The notes under the pieces: generated by a model
Told to the model about the DNA's origin: nothing
The model's input: the letters and a program-made list of their open reading frames with translations, nothing else
Database searches by the model: none
Source of the DNA: Lachnospiraceae bacterium KGMB03038
GTDB taxonomy: Bacteria; Bacillota; Clostridia; Lachnospirales; Lachnospiraceae
Length of the DNA stretch: 64,000 nucleotides
NCBI GenBank assembly: GCA_007361935.1
Contig: CP041667.1
Coordinates: 2,322,501 to 2,386,500, forward strand
Direction: 5' to 3'
Shown: positions 49,328 to 58,234 of the stretch, piece after piece
Position numbering within the stretch: the stretch's first letter is position 1
Layout: every line of letters starts with the position of its first letter
Made by a program: the position numbers and the translations under genes

Positions 49328-49479
49328 TTCATCTTGTCTCCTTTTTTGATTTTTTATTTTTTCATCCTCGAATGTCCCACAAATAAATATTTTCGTTTTT
49401 ATTATCTATCATTTTATCAATGATTCTATTCAATTTCAACTATTCCACAATTTATAAAACATTTCCCATTGCTTTTTTA

Positions 49480-49488
49480 TGATATAAT
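49480..49488 (+). promoter_or_regulatory. Extended -10 promoter of cbiK
   Basis: TGATATAAT (extended -10), 44 nt upstream of the cbiK ATG in an AT-rich gap of about 200 nt. No strong -35. Confidence 0.5.
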
Positions 49489-49531
49489 CTGATTATTAAA
49501 ATTTTCACTTCATTTATAAGAGGATTTTATC

Positions 49532-50326
49532 ATGTACAACAAACCAGGAATTCTTGTAGTCAGCTTTGGAACCAGCCACCAGGATACCCGCGCCAGAACC
49601 ATCACTGCCATCGAGCAGGCAATCCAGGACGCGCATCCGTCTCTTCCCGTCTTCCGCGCCTGGACCAGCGGAATGATCCGGCGGAAACTGGAGCGGACCA
49701 CTGGAGAAGTGATCCAAAGCGTAGCCCAGGCCCTGTCCCAGATGGCTGATCAGGGCATTACCCAGGCGATACTCCAGCCTACCCATATTATAGACGGCAT
49801 TGAAAATCAACAGATGCAAGCCGATGCCAACGCTTTCCGAAATATTTTCCAGAAGATTGCTTTTGGCCGTCCTCTGCTGTCTTCATCGGAGGACCTTGAG
49901 AAAATGGCCCAAATCCTGGAACATACCTTTTCAGGTCTTGGGCCGGAGGAACATCTGATCTTGATGGGACACGGAAGCCAGCATCCTTCTAACCAGATCT
50001 ATGCCAGGCTGGACGACTGTTTTCACCAACAGGAACATAACCATATCCACGTAGCCACCGTGGAAGCCTCCCCCACTCTGGACGATGTGCTGCAAAAGCT
50101 GCGGACTCAGCCCGTCCGCCGGATCCACCTGGCCCCGCTGATGATCGTCGCGGGGGACCATGTCGTCAACGACATGGCCGGGGATGGAGAAGATTCTTGG
50201 AAATCCACTTTGGAGCGGGCCGGATATCCTGTCACCTGCCACCTGAAGGGGCTGGGGGAATATCCTCAAGTACGGCAGATGTTCCTTGCCCATTTGGCAA
50301 AAGCTCTGGAATGCCTGAAAAGATAA
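49532..50326 (+). CDS. cbiK: Sirohydrochlorin cobaltochelatase CbiK
   Basis: A 264-residue class II chelatase inserting Co2+ into sirohydrochlorin, the committing step of anaerobic cobalamin synthesis. The N-terminal VVSFGTSHQDTR and the active-site His residues in LMGHGSQHPSNQIY (about residue 148) and MIVAGDHVVNDMAGD (about 207) are visible, with the acidic VEASPTLDDVL between. AGAGGA is 8 nt upstream. It is monocistronic, with a shared terminator downstream. It links the hem operon product to the cbi genes further on. Confidence 0.95.
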   Translation: MYNKPGILVVSFGTSHQDTRARTITAIEQAIQDAHPSLPVFRAWTSGMIRRKLERTTGEVIQSVAQALSQMADQGITQAILQPTHIIDGIENQQMQADANAFRNIFQKIAFGRPLLSSSEDLEKMAQILEHTFSGLGPEEHLILMGHGSQHPSNQIYARLDDCFHQQEHNHIHVATVEASPTLDDVLQKLRTQPVRRIHLAPLMIVAGDHVVNDMAGDGEDSWKSTLERAGYPVTCHLKGLGEYPQVRQMFLAHLAKALECLKR

Positions 50327-50331
50327 CCAAA

Positions 50332-50364
50332 AAAGACATTCGGAAATCGCTTCCGAATGTCTTT
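50332..50364. terminator. Bidirectional terminator after cbiK
   Basis: A perfect 14-bp stem (AAAGACATTCGGAA with TTCCGAATGTCTTT, loop ATCGC) sits between converging genes, with A-rich and T-rich flanks. Confidence 0.92.
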
Positions 50365-50375
50365 CTATTTGTTCC

Positions 50376-50933
50376 TTATTTATCTTTTCGCCTCAGGATC
50401 CACAATACGGTAATGATTCCGATGATATAGAGGATATTTACCAGCACCGTCGGATCATCCTTTAAGAAACCTACGATCGCCACGATCGCCGCAAGGGATA
50501 CCGTAAGCTGGAACCCGGAGAAAATCCTCCTCTCCCGGACTTCCCTCGCATTCTGGCGCATTTCTTCTTTCTCCTGCTCCATGGAAAGATATTTTAAGAG
50601 ATCCTCTCCTTCCAGTTTTGAGATAATCTCCTCGTCCCGGAAGAACAGATCTTCCTCCTCGCCAAAATGGAGTCTTCCTCCCCTCCAGCGCCGCTGTGTC
50701 CGCGCGGTTCCCTGGCCGTTCGCGGTTCCCTGGCCGTCTGAGGTTTCCTGGAACTGTCCCTGAGCCTTGGTCTGCTCCTGGGTTTCCTTTTGGGATTCTT
50801 CCTGCTCTATTTTTTTCTCCGGTTCCGATGCCGCAGCCTGAGGCGCTTCGGAATCCTGGATAACTTCTTCGCTGGTTTTCGTATTTTCTGGTTCCTGGAC
50901 CATTTCTTCTGTATTTTTTAATTCTTCTGCCAC
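50376..50933 (-). CDS. Hypothetical membrane protein with long acidic N-terminus
   Basis: A 185-residue protein that I do not recognise. The first 75 residues are Glu/Gln/Thr-rich and low-complexity, with GQG repeats (DGQGTANGQGTARTQ). Then come a charged region (about 80-135) with predicted helices, and two C-terminal hydrophobic segments (about 138-156 and 160-177) ending in RRKDK. It probably sits in the membrane with its disordered head in the cytoplasm. The direct GGCCGTTCGCGG-type repeats seen around 50705-50735 encode the GQG repeats and may be prone to slippage. Confidence 0.65.
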   Translation of the reverse strand: MAEELKNTEEMVQEPENTKTSEEVIQDSEAPQAAASEPEKKIEQEESQKETQEQTKAQGQFQETSDGQGTANGQGTARTQRRWRGGRLHFGEEEDLFFRDEEIISKLEGEDLLKYLSMEQEKEEMRQNAREVRERRIFSGFQLTVSLAAIVAIVGFLKDDPTVLVNILYIIGIITVLWILRRKDK

Positions 50934-50986
50934 GATACTCCCTCCATTGACATCTGTCTTATTTCCCCTATCATATCAACTTTCGA

Positions 50987-51031
50987 CAAAAAATGCAAGG
51001 AAGCGGCAGATATCCATTCCGCCGCTTCCTT
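50987..51031 (-). terminator. Terminator of the bacteriohemerythrin gene
   Basis: Minus strand: an 11-bp perfect stem (AAGGAAGCGGC with GCCGCTTCCTT) is followed by GCATTTTTTG. Confidence 0.88.
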
Positions 51032-51055
51032 CTCATAAAAAAACAGGAAAGCAAC

Positions 51056-51478
51056 TTAGAGTCTTTCACTATTCTTATTCATAAACTTGTACTCCGCTAC
51101 AGACCGGTCAAACGTCTTGATATGGCCGTACAGCCATTCGATCACGTTCCGGTTCACCTGTTCTACGAACGCATTGGAAGGGCCTTCCTCTTCCTCCAGC
51201 ATCTCATACAACTCCTTCACAACTTCTCTGAGTTTATCATGCTCTTTCTTGTGGGCCTCGATTCCCGGATACTGGATATCCTCCTGGAGTTTTTCTTCCT
51301 CCCCAAAGTGGAATTCTGTATAGTCAGCCAGATAGTCCAGTGTTTTAATGGCTACCAGCTTATCCTTGCTCGTCTCACAACTATCCAGCAGCTTGTTGAT
51401 CTTGTCGATCAGTTCCTTATGCTGACCATCGATCATCTCATTTCCTGTGACAAGGCTGTCATCAAATTCTGCTCTCAT
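51056..51478 (-). CDS. Bacteriohemerythrin
   Basis: A 140-residue four-helix non-haem di-iron protein that binds O2 reversibly. Ligands are in place: His in DGQHKELIDK (about 20), HFGEEEKLQ (His about 57, Glu about 61), HKKEHDKL (two His, about 76 and 80) and HIKTFD (about 118, with Asp). The N-terminal FDDSLVTGNEMID motif is typical of the stand-alone form. In a strict anaerobe it may scavenge O2 or buffer iron. Monocistronic with its own terminator. Confidence 0.93.
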   Translation of the reverse strand: MRAEFDDSLVTGNEMIDGQHKELIDKINKLLDSCETSKDKLVAIKTLDYLADYTEFHFGEEEKLQEDIQYPGIEAHKKEHDKLREVVKELYEMLEEEEGPSNAFVEQVNRNVIEWLYGHIKTFDRSVAEYKFMNKNSERL

Positions 51479-51573
51479 ATTCTATTACCTCCTGATCCTG
51501 TTGAACTGCTTGTAGATAATTTTACCTCAAATAGGCGGTAAAAGAAATGGGAAAATGCAAAATTTAGAAAAAA

Positions 51574-51639
51574 TTCAAAAAGGGACAGGGTATTTTTAAT
51601 CGGGGCCGGGGGATTTTTAAAAATCCCCCGGCCCCGATT
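51574..51639 (+). repeat. Palindromic mosaic repeat, copy D
   Basis: Head TTCAAAAAGGGACAGGGTA, then a perfect 42-bp palindrome (51598-51618 with 51619-51639; outer AATCGGGG, inner CCGGGGG, centre TTTTTAAAAA). It lies 19 nt beyond the stop of the dehydrogenase at 51658, at one edge of the polyol cassette. Confidence 0.9.
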
Positions 51640-51657
51640 TACCGATTTATCAATTCG

Positions 51658-52680
51658 CTACTCTACATCACTGCAATCCAAAAGTATCTTTGGATATTTT
51701 GATGTTTTGAACACTTCAAAGCTTTCTACCGCCTGGCTTAAAGGCATAACTTTTTGTATGATCTTATCGGTCTGCATACGTTTGATCATTTTAATAGACC
51801 GCGGCATGATCGATGTGCTGGTAAACACGGTCTGGATCCTGCCTTCTTTCATATATAATTCATGCAGGTTCAGCGGCATCTCATAGGTTGGCGGGAATAC
51901 CGCGAAGTAAACGGCTGTTCCGCAGCGAGCCAGGATCTTCAGCGGCGTCTCTGCCGCTTTCGGGGAACCGGACATCTCGAATACATAGTCAAATCCCAGG
52001 CCGTCTGTAATCTCCATGGCTCTTGCAACCGCATCCTCATTAAACGGATCGATCACATATTCCGCTCCCATTTCCAGAGCCATTTGCCGCTTCTGTTCTA
52101 CCGGCTCGATCACGGTGATCCGGGCAGCGCCTGACAGCAGGATCTGATTCAGCATGATGGACCCGATTCCGCCCACTCCCGCCACGCAGACGGTAGCTCC
52201 ATGCCGGATCGGCGCCAGATCCATAGCCCGCAGACAGCAGTTGGTCGGCTCTACGATAGAGTATTCTTTCAAATCCGCGTCGTCTGGCAGTTTATAGATA
52301 GTATTGATATCTGTTACCACATACTCCGCAAATGCTCCCGTCGGTTTGAAGTTTATACAGTACTGCTCCATCCCCCGCTTGCACCATTCGCATCCGCCGC
52401 AGTGGGAACCTGGAAACAACGTTACCTTATCGCCCACTTTATACCCTTTTTTCGCCGCTTCTTCTCCTAATTCCGCAATCACTCCGGATGCCTCATGTCC
52501 CAAAGGCGCCGGCGGTTTGCTGTTCATAACGCCCATCGTTACCTGATGCACATCTGTGGCGCACAGAGCCGCGTAAGCGATCTTAACCTTTACCTCATTG
52601 GGTTTTACTTCTGGAATTTCTACATCTTTTAATTCAATCTGGTCTTTATCCACCCACCAGAGCTGTTTCATTGTTGCCAT
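51658..52680 (-). CDS. Zinc-dependent alcohol/polyol dehydrogenase
   Basis: A 340-residue medium-chain dehydrogenase. Catalytic zinc ligands are Cys in ALCATDVHQ (about 37) and His/Glu in GHEASG (about 62). The structural zinc loop is CGGCEWCKRGMEQYC (about 91-105). The Rossmann motif is VAGVGGIGS (about 168). The start at MATMKQ has AAGGAGG 8 nt upstream. It is the last gene of the polyol/sugar operon. The substrate is probably a sugar alcohol, judged from the operon. Confidence 0.88.
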   Translation of the reverse strand: MATMKQLWWVDKDQIELKDVEIPEVKPNEVKVKIAYAALCATDVHQVTMGVMNSKPPAPLGHEASGVIAELGEEAAKKGYKVGDKVTLFPGSHCGGCEWCKRGMEQYCINFKPTGAFAEYVVTDINTIYKLPDDADLKEYSIVEPTNCCLRAMDLAPIRHGATVCVAGVGGIGSIMLNQILLSGAARITVIEPVEQKRQMALEMGAEYVIDPFNEDAVARAMEITDGLGFDYVFEMSGSPKAAETPLKILARCGTAVYFAVFPPTYEMPLNLHELYMKEGRIQTVFTSTSIMPRSIKMIKRMQTDKIIQKVMPLSQAVESFEVFKTSKYPKILLDCSDVE

Positions 52681-52719
52681 AAATTTTCCTCCTTGCATTA
52701 TGTCTCCTGTTATCAGGTC

Positions 52720-54105
52720 TTAATTTGCCAATCCCTTCTCCCTAAGAGATGCGACGATATTTGCATAAGTTTTCTTATCAAGTTTGTATGCAAACATTGC
52801 GATCGCGCAGATCACAGAGCAGATCCCTACAAACATATGGGAACCAAAGTTCATCGTAAACAGTACGGATCCCGTCTGATCTGTATTTGGCACGTAGCCT
52901 ACCACATCCAGCAAAAGCGAAGCGCCGGAGATTGCCAGGGCCTGTCCTACTTTCAGCATAAAGTTGATAAAGGTAGATACAAATCCCGCGCAGTAGATTC
53001 CATATTTGTGATAGGTGTATTCTGCGGTATCTGGCATCATTCCAAAGATATTGCCCAGCATCATGCCCTGGCCGATTCCCATAAATACGCTCATCACGTA
53101 ATATACCGCCTGGCCGCTGGCCGTCTGGATCGGAAGGAAGAAGGATACGATCTGGCTGACCGCGATCATCATAAAGGCGATCCCGCCCAGAGTTCCTTTG
53201 TTATTCACCTTCTTTACCAGCCAGGTGACGGAGAACGCTCCCAACATTCCGCATACAGAGATCAGTGTCTGTGTATTGGAATACAGCAGTTCATTTCCCG
53301 CGTTATAAGTACAGAAGTATAAACGGAACGTCACGCCTCCCTGGATGATCCCCCAGCCCAGATACGCAATGGCGAGCAGAATTACTGGTTTATTGCCTTT
53401 GAGCACTTTAAACTGTTTGATGAAAGAAACCTTCTCGGATTTCTCCATATCCACCTGGACGACTTCTTTCGTAGAGGCGATCGTAATGATGAAGAAAGGA
53501 ACCGCGATCAAGGAAAAGATGATCGCCGCTTTCTGATATCCGCCCGCGCCGCCGCCTGTCATTTCTACGATTCGAAGGGTGGCAAAGGAGAGGATCGTCA
53601 TCGCCAGGAAAGCTCCCGTCATCCGATAGCTGGCCAGAGAACTTCTGGTCTCTGTATCACGGGTCAGCATTGCCGGCATCGCGGAATAGGTAACATTTAC
53701 CATGGTGTACAGCAATACTAAGATGAAATACATTCCCAGGCCCCAGACCGTCCGGAAGGTCTCAGACCAGTCTGGATTGGTAGTAAAGGTCAGCACATTA
53801 AAGATCAGCATTGGGATAAAGGAAAATATCACCCAAGGCCGGTATCGTCCCCACCGGGTCTTGGTCCGGTCTGCCAGCGCTCCTACCACCGGGTCATTGA
53901 GCGCATCCCAGAATTTGGAGACAAAGATGATCACGCCTACTACCGTGGCATTGATCAGAGCAATATCTGTCAGAAAAAATACCAGGTAAGCGCTGACCAG
54001 GGACCAGCTCATATTGCAGGCAAAATCTCCGCAGCCATAGCCAATCTTTCTCGGAATATTTAGTTTTGTATATTCATCCACTGCCGGATTTTTCTGATTT
54101 GTCAT
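52720..54105 (-). CDS. GPH-family sugar:cation symporter
   Basis: A 461-residue major facilitator of the glycoside-pentoside-hexuronide group with about twelve membrane helices. Typical signatures: NIPRKIGYGCGDFACNMSW (about residue 17), SKFWDALNDPVVGALADRTKTRWGRYRPW (about 63-91, split cytoplasmic loop) and the charged central loop TKEVVQVDMEKSEKVS (about 212). It imports the substrate of the surrounding dehydrogenase/transketolase operon, plausibly a pentitol or related polyol, with Na+ or H+. Confidence 0.9.
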   Translation of the reverse strand: MTNQKNPAVDEYTKLNIPRKIGYGCGDFACNMSWSLVSAYLVFFLTDIALINATVVGVIIFVSKFWDALNDPVVGALADRTKTRWGRYRPWVIFSFIPMLIFNVLTFTTNPDWSETFRTVWGLGMYFILVLLYTMVNVTYSAMPAMLTRDTETRSSLASYRMTGAFLAMTILSFATLRIVEMTGGGAGGYQKAAIIFSLIAVPFFIITIASTKEVVQVDMEKSEKVSFIKQFKVLKGNKPVILLAIAYLGWGIIQGGVTFRLYFCTYNAGNELLYSNTQTLISVCGMLGAFSVTWLVKKVNNKGTLGGIAFMMIAVSQIVSFFLPIQTASGQAVYYVMSVFMGIGQGMMLGNIFGMMPDTAEYTYHKYGIYCAGFVSTFINFMLKVGQALAISGASLLLDVVGYVPNTDQTGSVLFTMNFGSHMFVGICSVICAIAMFAYKLDKKTYANIVASLREKGLAN

Positions 54106-54140
54106 TATGGACCTCCTTTCATCTCATTCCATCTCCTTCT

Positions 54141-55094
54141 CTATCTCTTCAGCGACCGGATATACTCTGCCACATCCTGTTTATGATAGTGATATTTTTT
54201 CTGCAGATCTTCCCCGCTTCCAAAGCCCGCGTATACCTGAGGAATACCAAAACGCTTGAAAGATTTTGGCTGTACCGCGTGATCCACAAAATAATCCGCC
54301 AGGCTGCTGGCAAGTCCGCCGCTCATTAAATGGTCTTCCCAGACAACCAGATTGCCGGTCCCTTCTACCGCTTTATCTACAGCCTCCCGGTCAAAAGGTT
54401 TGATGGTGTACATATCAACGACACGTACATCGATCCCTTCTTCTTTCAACTCTTCCGCCACGTCCAGCGAAAGTCCTACCATCTCTCCGTGGGTCAGGAT
54501 GGTCACATCTTTTCCGTCTCTTGCGGTCACGCTTCCGCCGATAGAAAATGGAATAGTTCCGGGCTCATAGAGCTGGCGGTCCTTTTTGCCTTGTGCCAGC
54601 CGGATATACATAGGTCCCGGATATTCCATAGACAGATGAAGGATGTCCCGGATCATATTGGGATCCCCAATGGACAATACCGTCATATTGACCATGCTTT
54701 TCAGAATCGCGATATCTTCCATTGCGTTGTGGGTAGAACCTCCGCCAGAGGTCAGTCCGCCGCCCGTACCAATGATACGTACTGGAAGATTTTGATAGCA
54801 TACTGCCGTTCTCACCTGCTCACAGGAACGCATGGACAGAAACGGCAGCATCCCCATGATGACCGGGATATTTCCCTCCAGCGCCAGTCCCGCGGCCACA
54901 CCGACACAGTCCTGCTCCGCGATTCCCACATCAATGTACCGGTCCGGATAATGCTCCCTGAACTGTTTTAAGTTCATCCCTACATCCGGTGTACACACAA
55001 AGAGTTTTTCATTGGTTTTTCCTATCTCATCCAAAGTATCTCCGATCACACTTCTTGCGGAGATCCATTCTCCAAAATTAAAAGATCCAGCCAT
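54141..55094 (-). CDS. Transketolase, C-terminal subunit
   Basis: A 317-residue half-transketolase carrying the pyrimidine-binding and C-terminal domains. Seen: VGIAEQDCVGVAAGLALEG (about residue 76, with the catalytic Glu), GGGLTSGGGSTHNAMEDIAI (about 110) and DMYTIKPFDREAV (about 227). It pairs with the N-terminal subunit encoded 3 nt upstream to form a split transketolase moving two-carbon units between sugar phosphates. Such split forms in sugar operons act on the catabolic route of that operon. Confidence 0.92.
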   Translation of the reverse strand: MAGSFNFGEWISARSVIGDTLDEIGKTNEKLFVCTPDVGMNLKQFREHYPDRYIDVGIAEQDCVGVAAGLALEGNIPVIMGMLPFLSMRSCEQVRTAVCYQNLPVRIIGTGGGLTSGGGSTHNAMEDIAILKSMVNMTVLSIGDPNMIRDILHLSMEYPGPMYIRLAQGKKDRQLYEPGTIPFSIGGSVTARDGKDVTILTHGEMVGLSLDVAEELKEEGIDVRVVDMYTIKPFDREAVDKAVEGTGNLVVWEDHLMSGGLASSLADYFVDHAVQPKSFKRFGIPQVYAGFGSGEDLQKKYHYHKQDVAEYIRSLKR

Positions 55095-55097
55095 GAC

Positions 55098-55949
55098 CTA
55101 TCCCTCCTTACCATAATTTTTCGCAAGGTCTTTGAGCGCCTGTTTCCAGTCTTCCGCATTCAGACTTCCCGCATGCCAGCCGACTACTTTTTCCATGAAA
55201 TCTACGCCTTTTCCCTTGATCGTGTGTGCTACGATCGCGGTCGGCCGCAGAGAAGAACTTGGAGGAAGATTGTCCAGAGCGTCTACGATCGCGTTCATAT
55301 CGTGTCCGTCGATCTCTATCACATTCCAGCCAAAGGCTTTCCATTTATCCGCATAAGGTTCCATACAGGTGATCTCCTCTGTGTAGGAGCACATCATCTG
55401 CTTGTTCCGGTCAATGACCGCCACCAGATTGCCAAGTTCGTAGGAACGGGCCGTCAGCGCCGCCTCCCACACTTCGCCTTCACAAGTTTCCCCGTCTCCC
55501 AGCATACAGAATACCCTGTGGCTTTCTTTCTTCTGCTTTGCGGAAATAGCCATTCCTACCGCCATTGCCAGCCCCTGTCCCAAAGACCCGGAAGAACATT
55601 CCACTCCCGGAAGCTGGACTTTACATGGATGCATACCATAAGCGCTGTCCACCTGCCCGTATGTACGGACAATCTCGTCATAATCAAAGAATCCTCTTAA
55701 AGCCATAGCAATATACATACATACCGCGCCGTGTCCTTTTGAAAGGATAAACCTGTCTCTGGCCGGATTCTGGATATTGGTGGGGTCTACATTCAATCCG
55801 TGATGGAATAAACCGATCAGCAGATCTGTCATAGACAGGTCTCCGCCGATATGTACAGAACCTTCATACTTTCCGCACAGATTGATCAGTTTCAGCCGCA
55901 TTTCATACGCAAGCTCATTTAAACGCATAACTTCCTGCTTATCTGCCAT
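55098..55949 (-). CDS. Transketolase, N-terminal (thiamine diphosphate) subunit
   Basis: A 283-residue TPP-binding half. Motifs: HIGGDLSMTDLLIGLF (about residue 32), RFILSKGHGAVCMY (about 66), SGSLGQGLAMAVG (about 118) and the diphosphate/Mg2+ motif GDGETCEGEVWEAA (about 151). It is the second gene of the operon, 21 nt after the first dehydrogenase. Together with the C-terminal subunit it makes one functional enzyme. Confidence 0.93.
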   Translation of the reverse strand: MADKQEVMRLNELAYEMRLKLINLCGKYEGSVHIGGDLSMTDLLIGLFHHGLNVDPTNIQNPARDRFILSKGHGAVCMYIAMALRGFFDYDEIVRTYGQVDSAYGMHPCKVQLPGVECSSGSLGQGLAMAVGMAISAKQKKESHRVFCMLGDGETCEGEVWEAALTARSYELGNLVAVIDRNKQMMCSYTEEITCMEPYADKWKAFGWNVIEIDGHDMNAIVDALDNLPPSSSLRPTAIVAHTIKGKGVDFMEKVVGWHAGSLNAEDWKQALKDLAKNYGKEG

Positions 55950-55970
55950 TTTTCTTCACCTTCCTCGTTT

Positions 55971-57047
55971 TTAATAAATATCAGCAATATCCCTGTTTCC
56001 GCGAATCAGAATCTTCGGATACTTTCCGCTGAGCTGTACCTGAAACGCCTCTACCGCGTCATCCAGTTCAAATACCTTTTCCGTCAGCCTGCTAAGATCC
56101 ATCTTCGGCAGAAGCTGCAAAGCCCTGGGATACGCGTAAGGTGCTACCATAACACCTGTAACTGTAATTTCTTTGAAATAGCAGTACTCCTGGATATTAA
56201 AAGGCATCCGGTAGTCTCCGGGATACTGGGCGCCGTAGATCAGGGTTCCTCCCTTTGCCGTAATATCCGGCAGCGGTTCCACCGCATGTACAGAACCTGA
56301 ACAGTCCAGAACCACATCGTACCCTCTTCCGTCTGTGATCTTATTTGCCGCATCTACCACATTTTCCGCCGTAGGATCGATCAGATATTCCGCTCCCATT
56401 TCCGCCGCGATCTCTCTGCGGTCCGCGATCGGTTCGATCATCGTAAGGGAGGTCGCTCCATAGAGATGGAAAGCCTGCAGCGCCATTAATCCGATGGGGC
56501 CGCCCCCGCAGACGCAGACTCTCATTCCTACCTTCATCTGGGCCTTATCCAGCATCCGCACAATAATAGACATGGGTTCTAAGAGACATCCTTCCTTGAG
56601 ACTTACTTCATCTGGAAGTTTATAGACCTGGTCCTCGTGCCAGATCAGTTCCGGCGCGTATCCCGGCCGGTTGTATTCTCCTGAATTCTCACAAAACTGC
56701 TGCTGTCCGTTCTGACAATAATAGCATCCGCCGCAGAAACGCAGGAAATTTCCCGCTACCCGGTCCCCCACCTTCAAGCCTTTATGATTAGCCTTAGGCC
56801 CTAATTCTGTAATGATCCCGGAAATCTCATGGCCAAGAGGAATGGGTTCTGTAGAACCCTTTGGCTGTCCAAAGCAGCCCGCCACACAATGGGGATCTGA
56901 ACCACAGATCGCGCAGTAAGCGACTTTGATCCGCACATCCTGTTCTCCCAGTTCCGGGAAGGGAAGATCCACCAGCGCCACTAACCCTCTGGTATCTGGG
57001 TTCGGATCCTTCATATCCCCCACACGCACACCGCATAATGTTTTCAT
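55971..57047 (-). CDS. Zinc-dependent medium-chain dehydrogenase (sorbitol/threonine dehydrogenase-like)
   Basis: A 358-residue zinc dehydrogenase, the first gene of the polyol operon. Catalytic zinc: Cys in YCAICGSDPHC (about 46), His-Glu in GHEISG (about 73). Structural zinc: CGGCYYCQNGQQQFC (about 103-117). The Rossmann motif is CVCGGGPIGLMAL (about 183). AAGGAGG precedes the ATG. It is a paralogue of the last gene of the operon. With two dehydrogenases flanking a transporter and transketolase, the operon likely oxidises a polyol to a ketose and interconverts the carbon skeleton. Confidence 0.89.
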   Translation of the reverse strand: MKTLCGVRVGDMKDPNPDTRGLVALVDLPFPELGEQDVRIKVAYCAICGSDPHCVAGCFGQPKGSTEPIPLGHEISGIITELGPKANHKGLKVGDRVAGNFLRFCGGCYYCQNGQQQFCENSGEYNRPGYAPELIWHEDQVYKLPDEVSLKEGCLLEPMSIIVRMLDKAQMKVGMRVCVCGGGPIGLMALQAFHLYGATSLTMIEPIADRREIAAEMGAEYLIDPTAENVVDAANKITDGRGYDVVLDCSGSVHAVEPLPDITAKGGTLIYGAQYPGDYRMPFNIQEYCYFKEITVTGVMVAPYAYPRALQLLPKMDLSRLTEKVFELDDAVEAFQVQLSGKYPKILIRGNRDIADIY

Positions 57048-57236
57048 AGGGACTCCTCCTTGCTTGGTTTATTTTTCTAAAAGATCAAGTTCCTGCAGGC
57101 TTGATTTTGTCTGATGTTATCACAAAAATTTTTTGAATAAAATTATATTTTGGGACATTTTCACAGAAAAACTGTCCTTTTTTCACTTTTTTGTTTCATA
57201 TTTTTCAAAGATTCAAGAATTGTTCACAGGATTATC

Positions 57237-57266
57237 TTGACGATAAATTTGCATTTACTTTATGAT
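57237..57266 (+). promoter_or_regulatory. Promoter of the AraC regulator gene
   Basis: -35 TTGACG (57237-57242), an 18-nt spacer and -10 TATGAT (57261-57266). The 293-nt divergent gap also holds the promoter of the polyol operon and an imperfect GGACA/TGTCC inverted repeat at about 57154-57177 that could be a regulator site. Confidence 0.6.
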
Positions 57267-57340
57267 ATATTTTAGGAATTCTATGCCTCATTATGTAGCA
57301 AATCTGCCTGAGACAGAAAAGGAAAAGGAGGAGGTTTTTG

Positions 57341-58234
57341 TTGCTCAATAAATATAAGAATCACAAACTATACCATAACTACATCACTACGGTCCCTCTC
57401 CCTGGATTTGATTTTATTGTTTATTACGCAGAGATGATGACTCAGAATACGGTGGTCTTCGAACACCGCCACAATCTATACGAAATCTTCTACGGACTGG
57501 AGGGATCCATTTTATTCTCCTGCGAAGGTTCCCAGAGCAAGCTTACCGCCCATGACATGGTGCTTTTAGGAAGAGACCGCTCTCACTACCTTCAGTATCA
57601 GTCCAATACACCGGCCGTTTACTTTACCATGATCTTTGACCTGGTCCCGCACAGTCCGGCCTCAAACTGTGATCCCGACACAGAATATCAGGAGCTGATG
57701 GAAGTCTTAAACCAGGCGGATAAAAATAAATATTTATTCGCCTCCAATACAAAGCCCCAGGAATCCATCCTCTCTAAGATCAGTCAGACAATAGCCTCAA
57801 AGAAAATCGGATGGTCCAGCCTGGTAGGGCAATATTATTATCAATTTTTCCTGGATCTTCTCCAGACGATCTCACAAAAAAAATCCAGCCTGGACGCGCC
57901 GGCTGGATACTTAAATATCGCTCTGGAAGCTTCAAAATATATTCACGCCAATCTGCAGGGAGACCTGCGGATCGACACCGTTTCTCAACAATTAAACGTT
58001 ACACCCAGACATATGAACCGCCTGTTTCAAAAAATGTTCGGGAAATCATTTGCCCAGACCGTCAGCATCATCCGTCTGGAGCACGCCAAACAGCGCCTGA
58101 TCAACACCGATGAATCCCTGGAACAGATCGCTTCGCTTGTAGGATTCCGTTCCAGCCAGTCTTTGACCAAAATGTTCTATGAACAGGAACATATGTCGCC
58201 TGGTATCTTTCGGAAAAGCTACCGCTCTAGTTAA
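57341..58234 (+). CDS. AraC-family regulator of the polyol operon
   Basis: A 297-residue regulator with an N-terminal cupin-like sensing domain (about residues 20-110, FEHRHNLYEIFYGLEGSILF) and a C-terminal double helix-turn-helix (about 200-297, DTVSQQLNVTPRHMNRLFQ and LEQIASLVGFRSSQSLTKMF). The start is TTG; of two tandem TTGs, the second (57341) has better spacing from AAGGAGGAGG. It is divergent from the dehydrogenase-transketolase-transporter operon, which it probably activates on sensing the sugar. Its TAA stop is immediately followed by the head of repeat E. Confidence 0.9.
   Translation: MLNKYKNHKLYHNYITTVPLPGFDFIVYYAEMMTQNTVVFEHRHNLYEIFYGLEGSILFSCEGSQSKLTAHDMVLLGRDRSHYLQYQSNTPAVYFTMIFDLVPHSPASNCDPDTEYQELMEVLNQADKNKYLFASNTKPQESILSKISQTIASKKIGWSSLVGQYYYQFFLDLLQTISQKKSSLDAPAGYLNIALEASKYIHANLQGDLRIDTVSQQLNVTPRHMNRLFQKMFGKSFAQTVSIIRLEHAKQRLINTDESLEQIASLVGFRSSQSLTKMFYEQEHMSPGIFRKSYRSS

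Noticed and set aside
50690..50740. Direct repeats in the hypothetical membrane protein gene as a possible mobile or CRISPR-like repeat
   Set aside because: They are short, in frame, encode GQG units and show no spacer regularity.
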